In this document: positions 12,437 through 25,569 of the stretch, piece after piece
How positions within the stretch are numbered: the first letter of the stretch is position 1
Layout: each line of letters begins with the position of its first letter
Assembly (NCBI GenBank): GCA_021442155.1
Contig: CM038222.1
Location: forward strand, 113,401,121 to 113,465,120
Direction of reading: 5' to 3'
DNA length: 64,000 nucleotides
Source: Cymbidium sinense
Taxonomy: Eukaryota; Streptophyta; Magnoliopsida; Asparagales; Orchidaceae
The notes under the pieces: model-generated
What the model was told of the DNA's origin: nothing
The model's database searches: none
What the model saw: only the letters and a program-made list of their open reading frames with translations
Program-made: the position numbers and the translations under genes

Positions 12437-13535
12437 CACTTTTATTATACAAAGAAAAATAAGAATGGGTAAGAGAGATATCTATGTTCTATGAGGCAAG
12501 AGAATATACCACTTGTTGTCAAAAGCAAAGTATAAACAAAATATCTAACACTACACAATCAATGCTAGACTAAAAGGAACCATTCCATATCCTCAAAATG
12601 AGAATACAAGCTTCATAAAACTTCTAAAACTATAAAGCCACACCAATGCAACCTCAAAGAAAGTGAGTGAGAGAGAGTGAGAGTAAGAGAAAGTGAGAGT
12701 AAGAGAGGGAGAGAGATAGAGAGAGGGAAAGAGAAACCACTAATTCACAACACAATAAACTATTTTTGCTAGCTTCAACCCACTGGGGTATGCCTCTACC
12801 ATATAGTAGGATTTTTGTTACATTAGTTTTCTCCATAGATCACGTGTCATTTCATGTAATTTTTACTTAGAAAGTTTAATTATAAAACCCCATCATATGC
12901 TAGTATTGTTATTAACTACAACCCACCTCTAACCCCTCCACTAAGATTGTAAACAACCTTATTTTCCCATAAAGATACAATGAGAAGTCTGTTGAAGGTG
13001 AAGATAATGATTTTTGAAAGAAGTTCATATAAATAATGGAAAAGTTGCCCTCTTTCTCACTAAATCAAAAACCAACATGTTGCCTAAACTCGTTAAGTTC
13101 ACACTAATTGAAAATTTTACTTCTAAACATCTTAAGATGAATGTTATATGCAAGAATTAAAGAACAACAATATTGCTACTACTAAAACTATCTAATAATC
13201 CATTTAAGTGTTGAAATTCTTGCTTCCATGGATGATAGAATTTCAATCAAGCTTTATAAAAGCTGCCACTATTAATTTATGACAAATTTTTTGATATGGA
13301 ATACTAGAGACATAGTCAAGGCCAATTCCTCCCAAAGACTTTGTAATATTATTAGAAAATTTAAACTTGAATTTTTTGTTATGTTCAAGCCTATGATCAA
13401 AATAAATATTCCTAAGATACAAAGGAAATTTAGTATCTTCTAGTGGATTAGCAATCCTAATGATAAAATCTTATTATTCCACTGAAGAAACATCTAAATC
13501 AATAAATTATTTGATGACATTCAATTCCTTCATAT
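12437..13535. other. No gene recognised; GA-rich patch
   Basis: AT-rich sequence downstream of LTR A. A purine run of GAGAGT/GAGA words at about 12655-12735 is a simple repeat; an ORF on the minus strand across it is low-complexity Leu/Ser. No primer binding site starting with TGG is visible right after the LTR, which fits this being a 3' LTR. Confidence 0.5.
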
Positions 13536-13539
13536 TTTC

Positions 13540-16260
13540 TTTACTTATAACAGCTCTTGCATTCATGCAAAATGGTTTATGCAGCTTATTCTAAAGGTAT
13601 GAGAGACTTATGGAACAAAATCAATCTAATTAGTAATTAAACCAATGTACCTTAATTTCATGGGGATGGGGGGGATTTTATGATCCCTAATGTAGCTAAA
13701 AAGAAAGGAGGATATAGACCAAGTGCATTAGTTATGGCTAAATTTACTAACTCTATTACCTCATATGAGCTCTATGATGCTATGTTTCATGGCTATAATT
13801 ATACCTCGGCTAGAGGCATATTAATGGAAATATTGGATCATATCTTAGTCAATAATGAATGACATAATACTTTGTACTTTGCTTATGCTAGACACCATAG
13901 TAGAATAATGTTTGACCACTCTCCACTAATTCTTACTATTATTTATCCCTAAACCAAAATGGACTACATTCAAATTTCAAAATATGTGGATATCACATCT
14001 TGATTTTAATAATTGCATCAACAAGTCATGGTCATCTAATACCAGCAACAATACTTGGGTCAACTTCTAGAAATGACACATACTTGGAACTAAACTTAAG
14101 TAGTGGAATGGGACTATTTTTTGTGATGTCCACTGGCAGTTGATGAAGGTGTGGATAAAGTTAGTGTATTGGAATAACAATTTGTTGATAATAACTCTAA
14201 AGAACATGAGAAGAAGCTAAAAGAAGCACAACATTTCCTAAAGGATTTTATTATTAGGGAAGAGACCTTCATGAAATAAAAAGCAGCTACCAAAATCTAT
14301 TTAGAAGGAGATTGAAACTCTAGATTTTTTGCTTGCATCAAAAAAAGAAAAAAATAATACCAGTATTCATGTAAGGAACTCTACTAGGCATTAGATTAGA
14401 AGCAATTATGAAATAACAAAAGTTTATGTAAACTACTTTAAAGCACTTCTTTGTTCTAATTGTAACACAAATGATAATTTGAATCTTCATTTCATTAGTA
14501 GACTCTTTAAAGATAAATAAACATATATCCAATCACTTGAGCTTTTAAATATGCCCCCATGAAACTAAAATTAAAGAAGCTTTATTCTTTATATATGGGT
14601 ATAAAATCTGTAAGACCTAATGGCTTCACGGCTTTCTATTGCCAACATTCTTGGGATGTCATCAAGATTGATGTGATAAATGAAATGCATGATTTATTTA
14701 GAGCTGCCAATATGCATAAATACTTTACATCTTCCACCATTGTTCATATCCTTAAGAGTTAAAGAAATTTAAATTGAGATGACTTTAGGCCCATAAGCCT
14801 AACTTCCATTATTAATAAAGTCATCAGCAAAATCATATCTACATGGCTCCACCACTTCTTCCTCACATTATATATAAAAATCAAGTAGCATTTGTACATC
14901 GTAGAAATATAACAGACAATATTCTATTCGCATAATAGCTTATAAATGATCTAAATAAAAAAAATGTAAATATGGGAATTTGATCATTGATTTGGCATTA
15001 AGAAAGCCTTTGATAACTTTTGATGGGAGTTCATTCAACAGGTGCAACAAAAAGAGGTTTTTCAACAAAGTTTTGTAACCTTTTATGAGAATTGTCAACA
15101 ACAACTAGCACTTTATTATGCTAAATGACCAAACTCATGGATTGTTCAAATTTGAATTTAGTATTAAATTGGGAGATCCTCTTTCCCCTAATTTATTCAA
15201 AATTACCATAAATTATCTTTCAAAAGTATTAAAAAAAGTTTTAAAATCAAATGAATTAGTCTCCTTCAAATATAAAGGATTCATCTCAATTTCTCACTAA
15301 ATTATGGATGATGTCCATTTATTTTTCAATGGTAGCAAGACCTTCACAGAATAGTTTTGTCAAGTTCTCTAGCACTTCGAGTTCTCATTAGGTATGTAAT
15401 TTAATAAATGCAAATACTTATTATCAAAAAAGGCATCAACATAAATAAAGTCAATTTGATCAGAAGATAAACCAAATTCTCCAAAATAGATCTCCTAATG
15501 AAGTATCTTGGTGTTGATTTATATTTTGGTAAACTTAAAATTTCTTTATTGATGATCTTGTTCCAAAAGTCAAAAAATAAATTAACACATGAGGAAATCA
15601 TTTTCTACCTTTTTGAGGCCTTTCAACTCTTATTCAATGCATACTCTATTAAATTCCCTTTTATAGTTCTTAGCACACAAAATGCCTATTAATGTCCAGG
15701 AGCAACTTGAGACACCTTTCAAAAAATTTATTTAGGAAAGAAATTTCAACAAACTACATTCGACAAAATGGCTTAAACTGTGTAAGCCTAATCAAATAGG
15801 GGCCTAAGCATCCAATCATTAAGAGAAAAAATTAAGTGTAACTTCATCAAGTTGTGGTTTAAATTCCATAATAATCGATATCTTTAGTCTAACTTTATGC
15901 ATAACAAATATTGTAGTAAGGTCCATCTTAATCAACTCCAAGCTCATAGTGATGATTAAAGCACTTATAAAATTGTACTATCTCTTAAACAAGAAGTTAA
16001 AAAAATTCATCTATTAGAACATTAGTGTAGATTGCATCAACTTTTGGTGGGATAACTATTTTTATGATTAGCTATTCTCAATCATCTAAACTTAAAGTTT
16101 CATATTTTTGGATCAATGATGGATGGAATGTCAGCAAAACTACACATCATCCATCTATTGATATCATTCAAGGAGTAAAAAAAACTCCTCTAAACTCTTA
16201 GCAAATAGACAAAATTAAAATTAAGAATAAAGGATTACATAACTCTATCTCCAAAACCAT
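13540..16260 (+). pseudogene. L1-type LINE remnant (endonuclease and reverse transcriptase)
   Basis: Non-LTR retrotransposon ORF2 decayed by many stops. The endonuclease end is visible at 13560-13960: GMRDLWNKI, a GDGGDF block where GDFN is expected, then ILDHILVNNE and the conserved DHSPLIL (near 13916). The linker contains YLEGD.NSRFFACIKK-like text near 14300, usual before the RT. RT blocks follow: SVRPNGFTAFYCQHSWDVIK (14605-14665), DDFRPISLTSI (about 14780), an AFD piece near 15005, and GDPLSPNLFKI (about 15172). The catalytic box reads IMDDVHLFFNG (15301-15333) with both Asp kept. The end is unclear, with no poly(A) tail evident near 16260. Confidence 0.75.
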
Positions 16261-17375
16261 CTATTTATATATACATCCTATAGTGACTAATGAGTGGGGG
16301 ACATTCATTTGAAGCCCAAATTTTCTAACTCTTCAATAGATTTCACCCCGCTAATTGTATACCCAAGAGAGTTTAGTTATCAAGATAAGTGTACTCGCAT
16401 AAAGGGTACTTAACAACCAAGAATAAGTATACTTTCCAGAAGGTGTGTTCGATAAGGGAAGATCAACTTAATCCTATGAGCCAAGCACTTGGAGAATCAT
16501 AACTCAGAGGGCAAGGCATGAATCAACTTGCCAGTAGTAGTGATTATTCAATGAAATTAGGAAACTACTCTCCTCAGCCCCATCCTAACTCGCATACTCG
16601 TTTGATGATGGGCTACTCACCTCATCAACTGATAGATCTATACACATTCACATGTATACCATCATTAATTTAAGCAAAAATTTACTTGTACTAGATTTAC
16701 CTTATATGTACTTTCCATGTATGGTCACCCCTTGATATGATTCAAAGGTGAATTCATTCTTATAGGTGGACCTTTTGGCTCTCATTCTAGATCCCTATAC
16801 TTTGTACTTGGATTTTAAGCAATAAAGATTATCATTTAACTTGCACTTTTCTACTTCTCTATCTTCCTGCTTGTAGTCTTTCTGCCTAACCCCATTCCTC
16901 ATTTATCTCAAATGATTCTTCCTCTATCTACAAAAAATATTTGAATTCAACATCCTTTTAGATGTGGTGAGCATGGATGAGGATAAGAACTAGAAGTCAG
17001 ATACAAAGTGAAGCAAGACCCTCAATGTGAGATCACTCGGTCGACATGGTGTAGAATTTTAAGTAATTTGCAACTCAATATGATTTGTGATACATGGAGG
17101 ATAGGATTACTCACTTGATGTATGCACCATATGGAAGTCACACCATGAAGAACCTAAAGCAAAGAATAACAAAGAATCCATGGGATCGACAACCCATCGA
17201 GCCTAGCAAGAAAGAAGATACCCATCTAAGGTCCCTAGCTCTCATCCATCCAAGATCTCTAACTCTGATAATGAATCTTATGACACTAGTGAAGAAGAGG
17301 GTGTGTCAAAGAAGTAGACATTGCTAGCTAATGCTTTCTTTGTAAAGATTGATGAAGTTTTCTCTTCTCAGGTTC
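16261..17375. other. No confident feature; weak coding-like text upstream of a gag
   Basis: The stretch 16480-16680 reads as Ser/Pro/Gln-rich text with few stops (MSQALGES..., NYSPQPHPNSH), and 17094-17325 is an open frame of 77 codons. Both lie directly upstream of a Tat-type gag and may be its N-terminal or leader part. I recognise no domain. Confidence 0.3.
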
Positions 17376-17379
17376 AAGA

Positions 17380-19120
17380 TCCAACATCTTGAAACATATA
17401 AATTTCAAACAAACCCTCTGACCATATAACATATTTTTAGTCAACTTCATTACTACTAGACTTAGATGACTCGAAGAAGTGCTCACTCTTCTTCACCATT
17501 TTAAAGGAGTTAGCCTTCATACAATTCTGATGCTTTCCTTTAGGAGTCATCACTTCATTCATTGACTTTAAAAAGATGTTCACCATGCAATTTGTTAATG
17601 CTAAGAAGCCACTAGAATATGTCTCAAGCTCTCTTGCAATGAAGCAGAATTCTAATGAGTCCCTAAAGAAGTTCATTACTAATTTCTAACAAAAAATGCT
17701 AGCAGTCAAAGATCTTGAACCTACAGTCACTCATGCAACACTCACTCATGGATTGATGGAAGGGTCCTTCATATATGGCTTGGAGCTCGAACAACTTAAG
17801 ACACTCATCGTGCAATTTGTTAGTGCTAAGAAGCCACTAGAAGAGGTCTCAAGCTCTCTTACAATGAAGCGTAATCCCAATGAGTCCCAAGGAAATTCAG
17901 TAATACGCAACTGAACGAAGTACATCAGGAAGTCAAAGATCTTGAACCTACACTCACTCATGCAACATCGCTCATGGATTGAAGGAGGGTCCTTCATATA
18001 TGGCTTAGGGCTCAAACAACCTAAGACACTCATTGAATAATTGGAGCTAGTGAATAATCATGTCAATGCTGAAGAGTATAATAAAGTGATCCAACTAATA
18101 TCACTAAACAGGCTTTCTGAGTGACCACCCAAAGATTGGTTTCAAAGGCGGAGAACTAATAAGAGAAATTGATCAGAAGTACCCAGGTGAAGTTTTCAAA
18201 ATCCAGTTACTCACTATCTAGGAGCTAACTATACACAACCTGCTCTACTGATCTCTCTCAGAGCATCAATGGTCAAGTTGATATAGGTAACTTAGAATAA
18301 AGATTATTTCAAATGCCCACCACCAATAAAGCCACATGGAGTGTGTGATCGATCAATATATTACATTTATCATCGTGATCATAACCATGACATTGAGGAG
18401 TTTCACCATTTAAAGAGTTTAGTGGACAAGTTGATAAAGGTAGGGAAGATCAAGGAGTTCATCAGGAAGAAGAACTAAGAAGTCATCCAATTTGGAAATG
18501 AACCATACTTGTGCATACTATTCATATTACTAAAGTAGTACTCAATATCTTTGGTGGTGATGGTGAGTCCTCCAAAAAGGCAAGTATGAAAAGGTTGTGA
18601 TTTGGAGAAGTAAATTTAGTATCCATGATGCAAACACCCTCTACGATCATACTAGTGACTTTTTTACAAAGTGATAAACTCACTATTATGAATCCATATA
18701 ATGATGTGGTTATGGTGACAGCTTTGATCGCCAATTACTAAGTGGTAAGCATTTGAATTAACATGGAAAGCACAGTCAATATCATTTTTAAATCAATTTT
18801 TGACAAATTAGGACTGGCGAACTCTAAACTCATACCCATAGGAAGAAAATTATATTATTTCTCAAGAGAGTGCAGAGAAACTAAAGGGATGATCACTCTC
18901 TCTATCACTTGTTGAGAAGGTAAGAAATAGTTTATGGCAATGGCCAACTTTATTATGGTAGAGGCCCTTGCTACCTACAATGCAATCTTTGGACAACCTC
19001 TACTCAATTCATTTAGAGTGGTGGTGTCGACTTGTCTAGTAGCTGCCAAATTTCTGGCTAGAGGATAAGAAATTACTGTAAAGGAAAACCTCAACTAGTC
19101 CACACATGTTATTTGAGAGT
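17380..19120 (+). pseudogene. Tat-type Ty3/gypsy gag-protease remnant
   Basis: The gag core reads CSLFFTILKELAF near 17480, then FKKMFTMQFVNAKKPLEYV and MKQNSNESLKKFITNF to 17680, followed by AVKDLEPTVTHATLTHGLMEG (17700-17760), which matches the retrotransposon gag fold with its FxxxF...ESLxxFxxRF pattern. After a tandem duplication the text resumes with ELVNNHVNAEEYNK. Near 18340-18450 it reads IYYIYHRDHNHDIEEFHHLK, in place of the usual CRYHRDHGHDT zinc-binding block, so one Cys is lost. The protease (18600-19070) keeps the frame of the family up to NAIFGQPLLNSFRVVVSTC, but the catalytic DSG position reads NMES. There are many stops. No RT follows: the sequence passes into an AT microsatellite. 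Confidence 0.75.
17579..18040 (+). repeat. Tandem duplication of about 232 bp inside gag
   Basis: Unit 1 (about 17579-17810) and unit 2 (about 17811-18040) both run 'tgcaatttgttagtgctaag' (one base differs in unit 1), 'aagccactagaa', 'ctcaagctctcttrcaatga', 'gtcaaagatcttgaacctac', 'ggtccttcatatatggctt'. Unit 2 has a small rearrangement near 17900-17925. The duplication repeats one gag segment (about 75 codons). Confidence 0.85.
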
Positions 19121-19294
19121 TTTTGGTGGGTCCAATAAGAAAAATAAAGTATTATTACTTTATCTATTTAATTTATAATATGGTTTAAACATGTTTAGTA
19201 TAAAATCATAGAAATAAATTTTTTATTCAAATTAAAATATAAAAAGGGCATAAAAATAAAAGAAAATACTAGCCCTTTAGTCTATGTCATCATG

Positions 19295-19298
<4 letters not shown>

Positions 19299-19360
<62 letters not shown>
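19299..19360. repeat. (AT)n microsatellite
   Basis: Uninterrupted AT dinucleotide run of about 31 units. A minus-strand ORF across it (Tyr/Ile repeats) is an artefact. Confidence 0.95.
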
Positions 19361-19364
<4 letters not shown>

Positions 19365-19379
19365 CACTTTATCTCCATT

Positions 19380-20488
19380 ATGCATATAAGGGACACCTAA
19401 CCTATAAGAGTTAGTGTCACCTCTAAAGAGATAGTTGCATACTAGGTTTGAGCTAAATTTATTTTTTAGGGACATGAAATTGTGCATTGCATATTAGATT
19501 TACATTATAAAGAGAATTTTAAAAAATAAAATATTATTTAGATGCATTGTATACCATTCATGCATTAACTTTAGTGATTAGGAATAATTCCACTTATTAA
19601 TAACAATAGCCTTATATATCTTCTAGGGCGTCAAACTAGGCATCATAATTTTAAAATACATAAATGGTTTAGTTGGCTATCATTTATAGGCATGATTGTT
19701 AGTCTAGTAAAAGTGGGCCTATTTCAACTTCATGTAAAGTTACAAGCTATATGCCTTTTGCATATTATTAAAGTTGGGCTCAACTAAAGGTTAATCATTT
19801 TCATTCAACTACATCATAAACCCTCACTTCTTGTATATTTTCATATTCTTAAGCTAATAAATTTTATGTTGAAATCTTTTAATAAAATGAATAACATAAA
19901 CATAACACATTTGAATCCTCAAAACTTAAATCCTAACCAAGGGATAATTGGGGGCATTTATGAGTTTTGTAGTATCCAATTATCCATAAAAACTATTCTA
20001 AATTTAAGCAAATAACATTTGAAATTCCAAAACTATCAATCCCTAATTTAAACTTCAAAATTCATAGAATTATCTACCACTTCTTTATTTGAGTGTATTC
20101 TTAAGATTCGATGCTCTTAAGATGTAATTAACTATAGGTTTGTCTCTATAGAGAACTTATACCACATAATGGAAATAAAACTTATTTCAATCCAAGCATA
20201 TTTAGAAATAAAAAGTAAATAAACTTTTAAAATCTTTGATTATTATTATTATGTTTATTTCCATAGTAGAAAGATCTTTTCATCTCCTCGGATAGTATAC
20301 CATTATCTATCTTATATTTAAATACAATAATAAAAATAATTTATTTTTATTTTATTTATTAATCTATTATAGAATAAGTTTCTATCTTTCAAGATTGTAT
20401 ATTATTCTTAATGACATATTTAAGAACTAAAATGAAATTAAAATTTTAATTTTTTGGGTTCTAATAAAATTTTCTCATAATCACCACA
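19380..20488 (+). mobile_element. Decayed giant-LTR 3' end (fragment F)
   Basis: Weak but ordered similarity to the last 1.1 kb of LTRs A-C: TATGCCTTTTGCAT, CATAAACCCTCACTTCTT, GTATTCTTAAGATTCG then CTTAAGATGTAATTAACTAT (20118-20140, near identical to 12135 in A), a 'ctctatagagaactta' match, TTTCTATCTTTCAAGATTG (20371-20390), and a possible terminal ATCACCACA at 20488. It lies just after the gag-protease remnant. The 5' limit is uncertain. Confidence 0.5.
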
Positions 20489-20934
20489 TAGAATAAACCA
20501 TTGGGATGAAAAAGAAAATGATAGACTAAAAAAAATCTATTCTTAGATAAACATAAACACATAAAAGAAGATGCACCCAAAACCTCTTAAGAAGTTAAGG
20601 TATTCATCCAACCATCTTAAGAAACTTATCATAAGGTGTTAAAATAAAAAATGCAATTAGTGAATAGCTACAAAAATTAGCATTTTTATCCCACGTAGAA
20701 CCCTCATACATAGATGAAGCCATAAAAATAAATATTGAATAACATCAATGTAATAAGAACTAAATCAATTTATTAAGAATGATGTATAAAATATTAGTAC
20801 CAAGATTTAGTGAGCAACATATCATTGAAACTAAATGTGTTTATAAGAATATATTTAATGATACAAGGAAAATAATAATAAATATGGCAATATTAATAAA
20901 ATAAAGATATACATAATCTAATCCTGATACTATA
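20489..20934. other. No feature recognised
   Basis: AT-rich sequence without an ORF or motif I can name; it may hold decayed copia sequence upstream of the RT remnant. Confidence 0.4.
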
Positions 20935-22210
20935 TTAGAATATATTAGATTACTTTTGATATTTACATGCTTTATATGTTTTAAAGTATATCAAATGGAC
21001 ATCAAAAGTGCTCTTTCAAATGGAATTACATAACAAATGTTTTGGTAGAATAACCTCTATGGTTTATTGATCATTTTAACCTATATCATATATATACAAA
21101 CTAGAGAAAGCAATATATGGTTTAAAACAAGCTCATAGAGCCTAGTTTGAAAGTTTGAACACCTTCTTGATTGGCTTGGATTTTTGTAAAGGGAAAACTA
21201 GCATTCATATCCCAAACAAAGTATGTCAATGATCAAAAAAAAGTTAGAGAAGATATGATAATGATTAGATTTATGCATATGATATTTTATTTTGAGCACA
21301 TAAAGAGTCAATACGGCATAATTTTTTTAAAGCTAAGTTCAATAGGTAAGCTTACATAGTTTCTTAGTTTATATGATAAACAAAAATGCGATGGTACATT
21401 CATATCCCAAACAAAGTATGACAATGGTCTCATTTCACATGTTGGTATGAAAAATTTCACTTGTTGGTATGAAAGGTTGGAAAGATACCCACACAACCTT
21501 ACAATAAAGTTTGATAAGAATAGAAATAGAAAAATCTATGAATCATAAACTTTATGAAGGATTGATCAGATCATTGTTGTGCTTGATCACTAACATATTA
21601 GATATAAATTTTATTGTAGGATTATGCATTATATTAAAGATAGATCCTAAGGAATAACATTTGATAGCTATTAAAAAGACTATCTAGACATCTAATTAGT
21701 TTGCAAGTTAAAAGTTTATGGTATCTTAACAATGATCTATTATTTGAGCTCTTAGAATACTTTAATAATGACTATATAGTTTGTAGAATTGATAGAAAGA
21801 GAATCTTATGCATGTTTTAAATTATGGGATTATCACCCATATCTAGTTGTGTAGAAAGTAAAGAATAGTTGCTTTGCCTACTATAAAGGCAGAGTATATC
21901 ATTATAAATAGTGTGAAGAATAATTACTTTATGTTAACCAATAACTCATGGACTAAAGTCTAGATTTTGAACTTATTCTAAAAATATGTGATAACATTAG
22001 TACAATTAATTTCTAAAAATTTCTATTTTGAAAGAATAAAAGAAACATAAAATAGAATCATCATCATTTTATTAAAGATTTTATAGATCATGAAGACATC
22101 AATAAGGAATTTATTAGAACTGAAGATTTACATACTTTTATGAAACTATTACTAGAAGACCATTTTTATTTCTTAAAGAGATGCTCAGGAATTTTAGATC
22201 ACATACTATA
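20935..22210 (+). pseudogene. Ty1/copia reverse transcriptase-RNase H remnant
   Basis: Copia-type blocks in order: VYQMDIKSALSNG (about 20985-21025; the family has QMDVKTAFLNG), YKLEKAIYGLKQAHRA (about 21095-21145), then FISQTKYDNGLI near 21400, preceded by a broken FFLGL block. Next come a KIDPKE.HLIAIKKTI piece near 21635-21680 and an ALPTIKAEYI piece near 21870-21900. The element ends in HHHFIKDFIDHEDINKEFIR and TEDLHTFMKLLLEDHF (22050-22165), the usual C-terminus before the 3' non-coding part; its wording resembles Sirevirus-type elements. A duplicated SQTKYVNDQKK phrase at about 21192-21230 hints at rearrangement. The region is full of stops and no LTR was located. Confidence 0.75.
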
Positions 22211-24205
22211 ACAATCATATTTAGAGAAATAGAACATCATATGACCATAATCTAGGAATTGTTAATTAAAATTATTTTTTTAGTGTAGTCGATGCCCAAA
22301 AATAGTTGCAAACATCCATTAATTTACTAATATCATTAATCATTCATTTTAATATAATATGACTTTCAATGCCTTCTCATCTTTAACTACCTAAAAAGCT
22401 AGGTGAAGGACTTTTAATGCTAGCTTTGACTAAACTTGAAGTGCCAAAAGATTTTTGAATATATTCAAAGGCATATAAAGTTTATTTAGAGCCATGATTG
22501 CTCTACCATATACTCCCCTTTTTTTCAAATTCAAATTAATTCAAAATTTTCTATCTCTTTTTTATGAATAACACCCAATTCATTTTTAACTGCCATTACA
22601 ATCACCTCACTCTTCAAAGTTTTGATAAGTGCATTTAAGAGAAGAGGTTTAAGGAGAAAATGTTTCAATGTATCTAATTCTACAACACATGCTCAATATA
22701 CCTCTTCCTTTTACCTCACAACTCTCACTTAACTCAATCATGGCTAGTCATCCTAAAAGATGTTGACACCACCAAGGTGAATATTCAAACTCTCGGAGGA
22801 CTTCCAATGTTTTTCATCCTTGAATAAATAATGATTTTTATAAATATTGAATGATTTATTAACTTATGTATAAAATAAGTTAGCAATGTTCTTTCTTTAT
22901 TTAAAACTTTCAATTTAAGTATTCTACTCTTATGTATGACCCCTTTTTTGTTTCAAATTCATTTGCATATTTTATAGCAACATGAAATTAGAAGCATCAA
23001 ATCATGTTTAATACCATGTCCATAGCTTCAAATAGAAATTACATTTGAAGACTTATCTAATTATTTCTTCTTATTATGGATGGACATAAGAATTAGACCT
23101 AGAAAAAAATTAAAAAGCTATTTAGGTAGGCTAACATTAGCCTTACTCTTTTCAATAGTTCTTTTAGAGAGGTTACCTCTAGTTTTTACTTATTGACACT
23201 TACAAGATATCATATATAATGCTTCTTCATCACTACATTCTTCAAAAATATAGTGACTCTAGCAAGTTGAATCTTGCACCATCCTTAGTCAATTACTATA
23301 TCTTGAGCCACATTTTTGATTGATGCATAAGACATGATCTATGTCTTTAATACTTTTACTACAAGCAATTCGACAATATTTTCCTTAGTCACTTAATTGA
23401 GTTTTTTATCACTTTAAAATATCCAAATCTTAATTAATTAGGTGAACATTCCATTGTTATTGTCCCTGAGCCTTTCCTCATTTATTTCCTAGCGACAAGT
23501 TACCTTACACATACTACTTCTTCTTCTTTCTCATCCATTCAAGGATAGCTCCAACATATCACTAAGATGGTGTAGTGAATGAAAATAAAATTGAGATTGG
23601 ATGACTCTTTTTTTTGTGTCTTAGTATTATATTTTTATTTGATAAGCTCTAATAATTTCTTTCCCCTAATTTTTAATATTAAAATGGAGAGAAAGTTTTA
23701 AAAGTTAGGATGCTCTTGGGAGGGGGTATTATGAGGACACTATAATGCCTTATGCTTAAGGGAGCAGCATTTTGTTATGGGGAAACAAGTTTAGAATATT
23801 AAATGTCTATCTATTTATGACTATATTCTAAACTTAATAAATATAGTCTGTTTATCTTAATTTTGTGTATTCTAACATTACAAATGACATACAAAAATTA
23901 TTTATTTCTATGTTGTTGTATTTTATTTAATAAATATAATTTAGAAAATTTTGCTCATACTTACATTTTGGTTAGGATTTAGTACCCTAACTTTAAATTT
24001 TTAAATGAGCAGCATAATGTATATTTGTCAATATCAAACTAGAGGAAATCAATAATTAGCTTTATTACCCTTTCACATGATTTAGATGATAACAAATTAC
24101 ACTGAGAAATTATTTATACTGTTGCTTTATTTTCTTTGAGTTAAGTGACTATGAGTAATGTACACTAATATGATGATGTATATGAAGATTAATTAACCAA
24201 GCAAA
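22211..24205. other. No gene recognised downstream of the copia remnant
   Basis: AT-rich DNA. A purine-rich TTGGGAGGGGGTATTA at about 23716-23731 could be a polypurine tract of the copia element, but no LTR pair was found next to it. Confidence 0.35.
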
Positions 24206-24206
24206 G

Positions 24207-24208
<2 letters not shown>

Positions 24209-24254
<46 letters not shown>
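24209..24254. repeat. (GT)n microsatellite
   Basis: About 23 GT units, followed by ATGTGACTTTC. Confidence 0.95.
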
Positions 24255-24259
<5 letters not shown>

Positions 24260-25560
24260 ACTTTCACATGTTAAAGCCACATATCTTAGGGTATTATAAA
24301 TCTCATAATCAACCAAGTGGGATTTGTTAAAAGATAAATAACAATATTTTAAATTTAAATAAAAATCATTTGCTTATACTTTCTAATATATTTAAAAAGA
24401 TTAATTTAAAATATTTTATTTCTAATTATTTTTATAGCTACCTTAATGTATTAGAAATATTTTTGGATAATGTTAAGTTTAAAGTTACTAAAAATAAGAT
24501 AAATATAAATAGTAGATAATAGGACTCCATAAGATGTTATAGGTCTTAACAAATATTCAGACCTTCGCATCTCTTTGGAAAGATATATAGAGATAGGATG
24601 AAAAAGTAATATTTCTGTTGGACCTACACAAAGCTCTTTATTGATCTACGACATAAACATTTGTGAGCCTTCATAAAGGTCATTTTATGAAATTTTGAAT
24701 GATGATCATTATCTATTTGAATTTAAATTTTGACAAAAAAAGGAGATTTTGGAGAGATTTAGTGCCAAGAAAAACATGAATCAATGATGCTTAAGTTATT
24801 TAATAATTTGAATTTAAAATTCAAAAACCCATGGCATCCACTATTCTTTTATGTAGTATATGGGTTGAAAGAAATTATAGATTATAAAAAGTCATATTAT
24901 CCTATATTGAAAATATATTTCACAAGCTGAATATCATGGCATAAAAATTAAAGATGATAATTATTCCCCGATGCTATTAGCTAACATCAGAAAGAGCTTA
25001 ATATGTAGTGAAGTTCCATCAATTTATGTGAATTCATGAGTTCCTTTTTGGCTATTTTCTTTTTGTTTTTTGAATTAATTTTCAAGTTCAGTAGTTACCT
25101 TTTTTTTCTCATTCTTTTATCTAGCTCTAAACTTTGAGGGCGAAATTTGATTATTTTCTTTCTCAATAGACTTGTTACTATTTTCTATTTTGGATTGGCT
25201 GTATTTAATCAATTTTATTGGTAATGGGTATTTTTTTATCTTATTGGCATTCTTAAAGTATTATTTTTGTAGAATACACTTCCTCTTTAAATTTATAAAT
25301 TATCATTTTTTTGGTAGGGATGATTTAGAGCTTGATGATGTCGTAGGTGTCTTTTTTATCACTCATCTTTCCTAATTATTTTTCAACTCTAAGAATTGTT
25401 GGATAAAGTTGTAGTATTAATTGATACCACATTTCTTACCCCTCTTTAGATGGCATATTTGCAAGAAACCATTGGGTTATAATTTTTGGATATCAATATC
25501 ATCTGTGCATTCTTGTTTATCAAAATTCATTTATGATTCTATTTTGCTGATTGTTTCAAT
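24255..25560. other. No feature recognised
   Basis: AT-rich sequence. Two open frames (25172-25375 and 25421-25606) translate to Phe/Ile/Leu-rich text expected from AT-rich DNA; the second leads without a break into the LINE frame near 25585. Confidence 0.4.
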
Positions 25561-25569
25561 TTATTTTTG

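Noticed and set aside
12654..12836. Minus-strand Leu/Ser-repeat open frame
   Set aside because: Translation of a GA-rich simple repeat.
17746..18033. 95-codon minus-strand frame with an internal repeat
   Set aside because: It is the antisense shadow of the duplicated gag segment on the plus strand.
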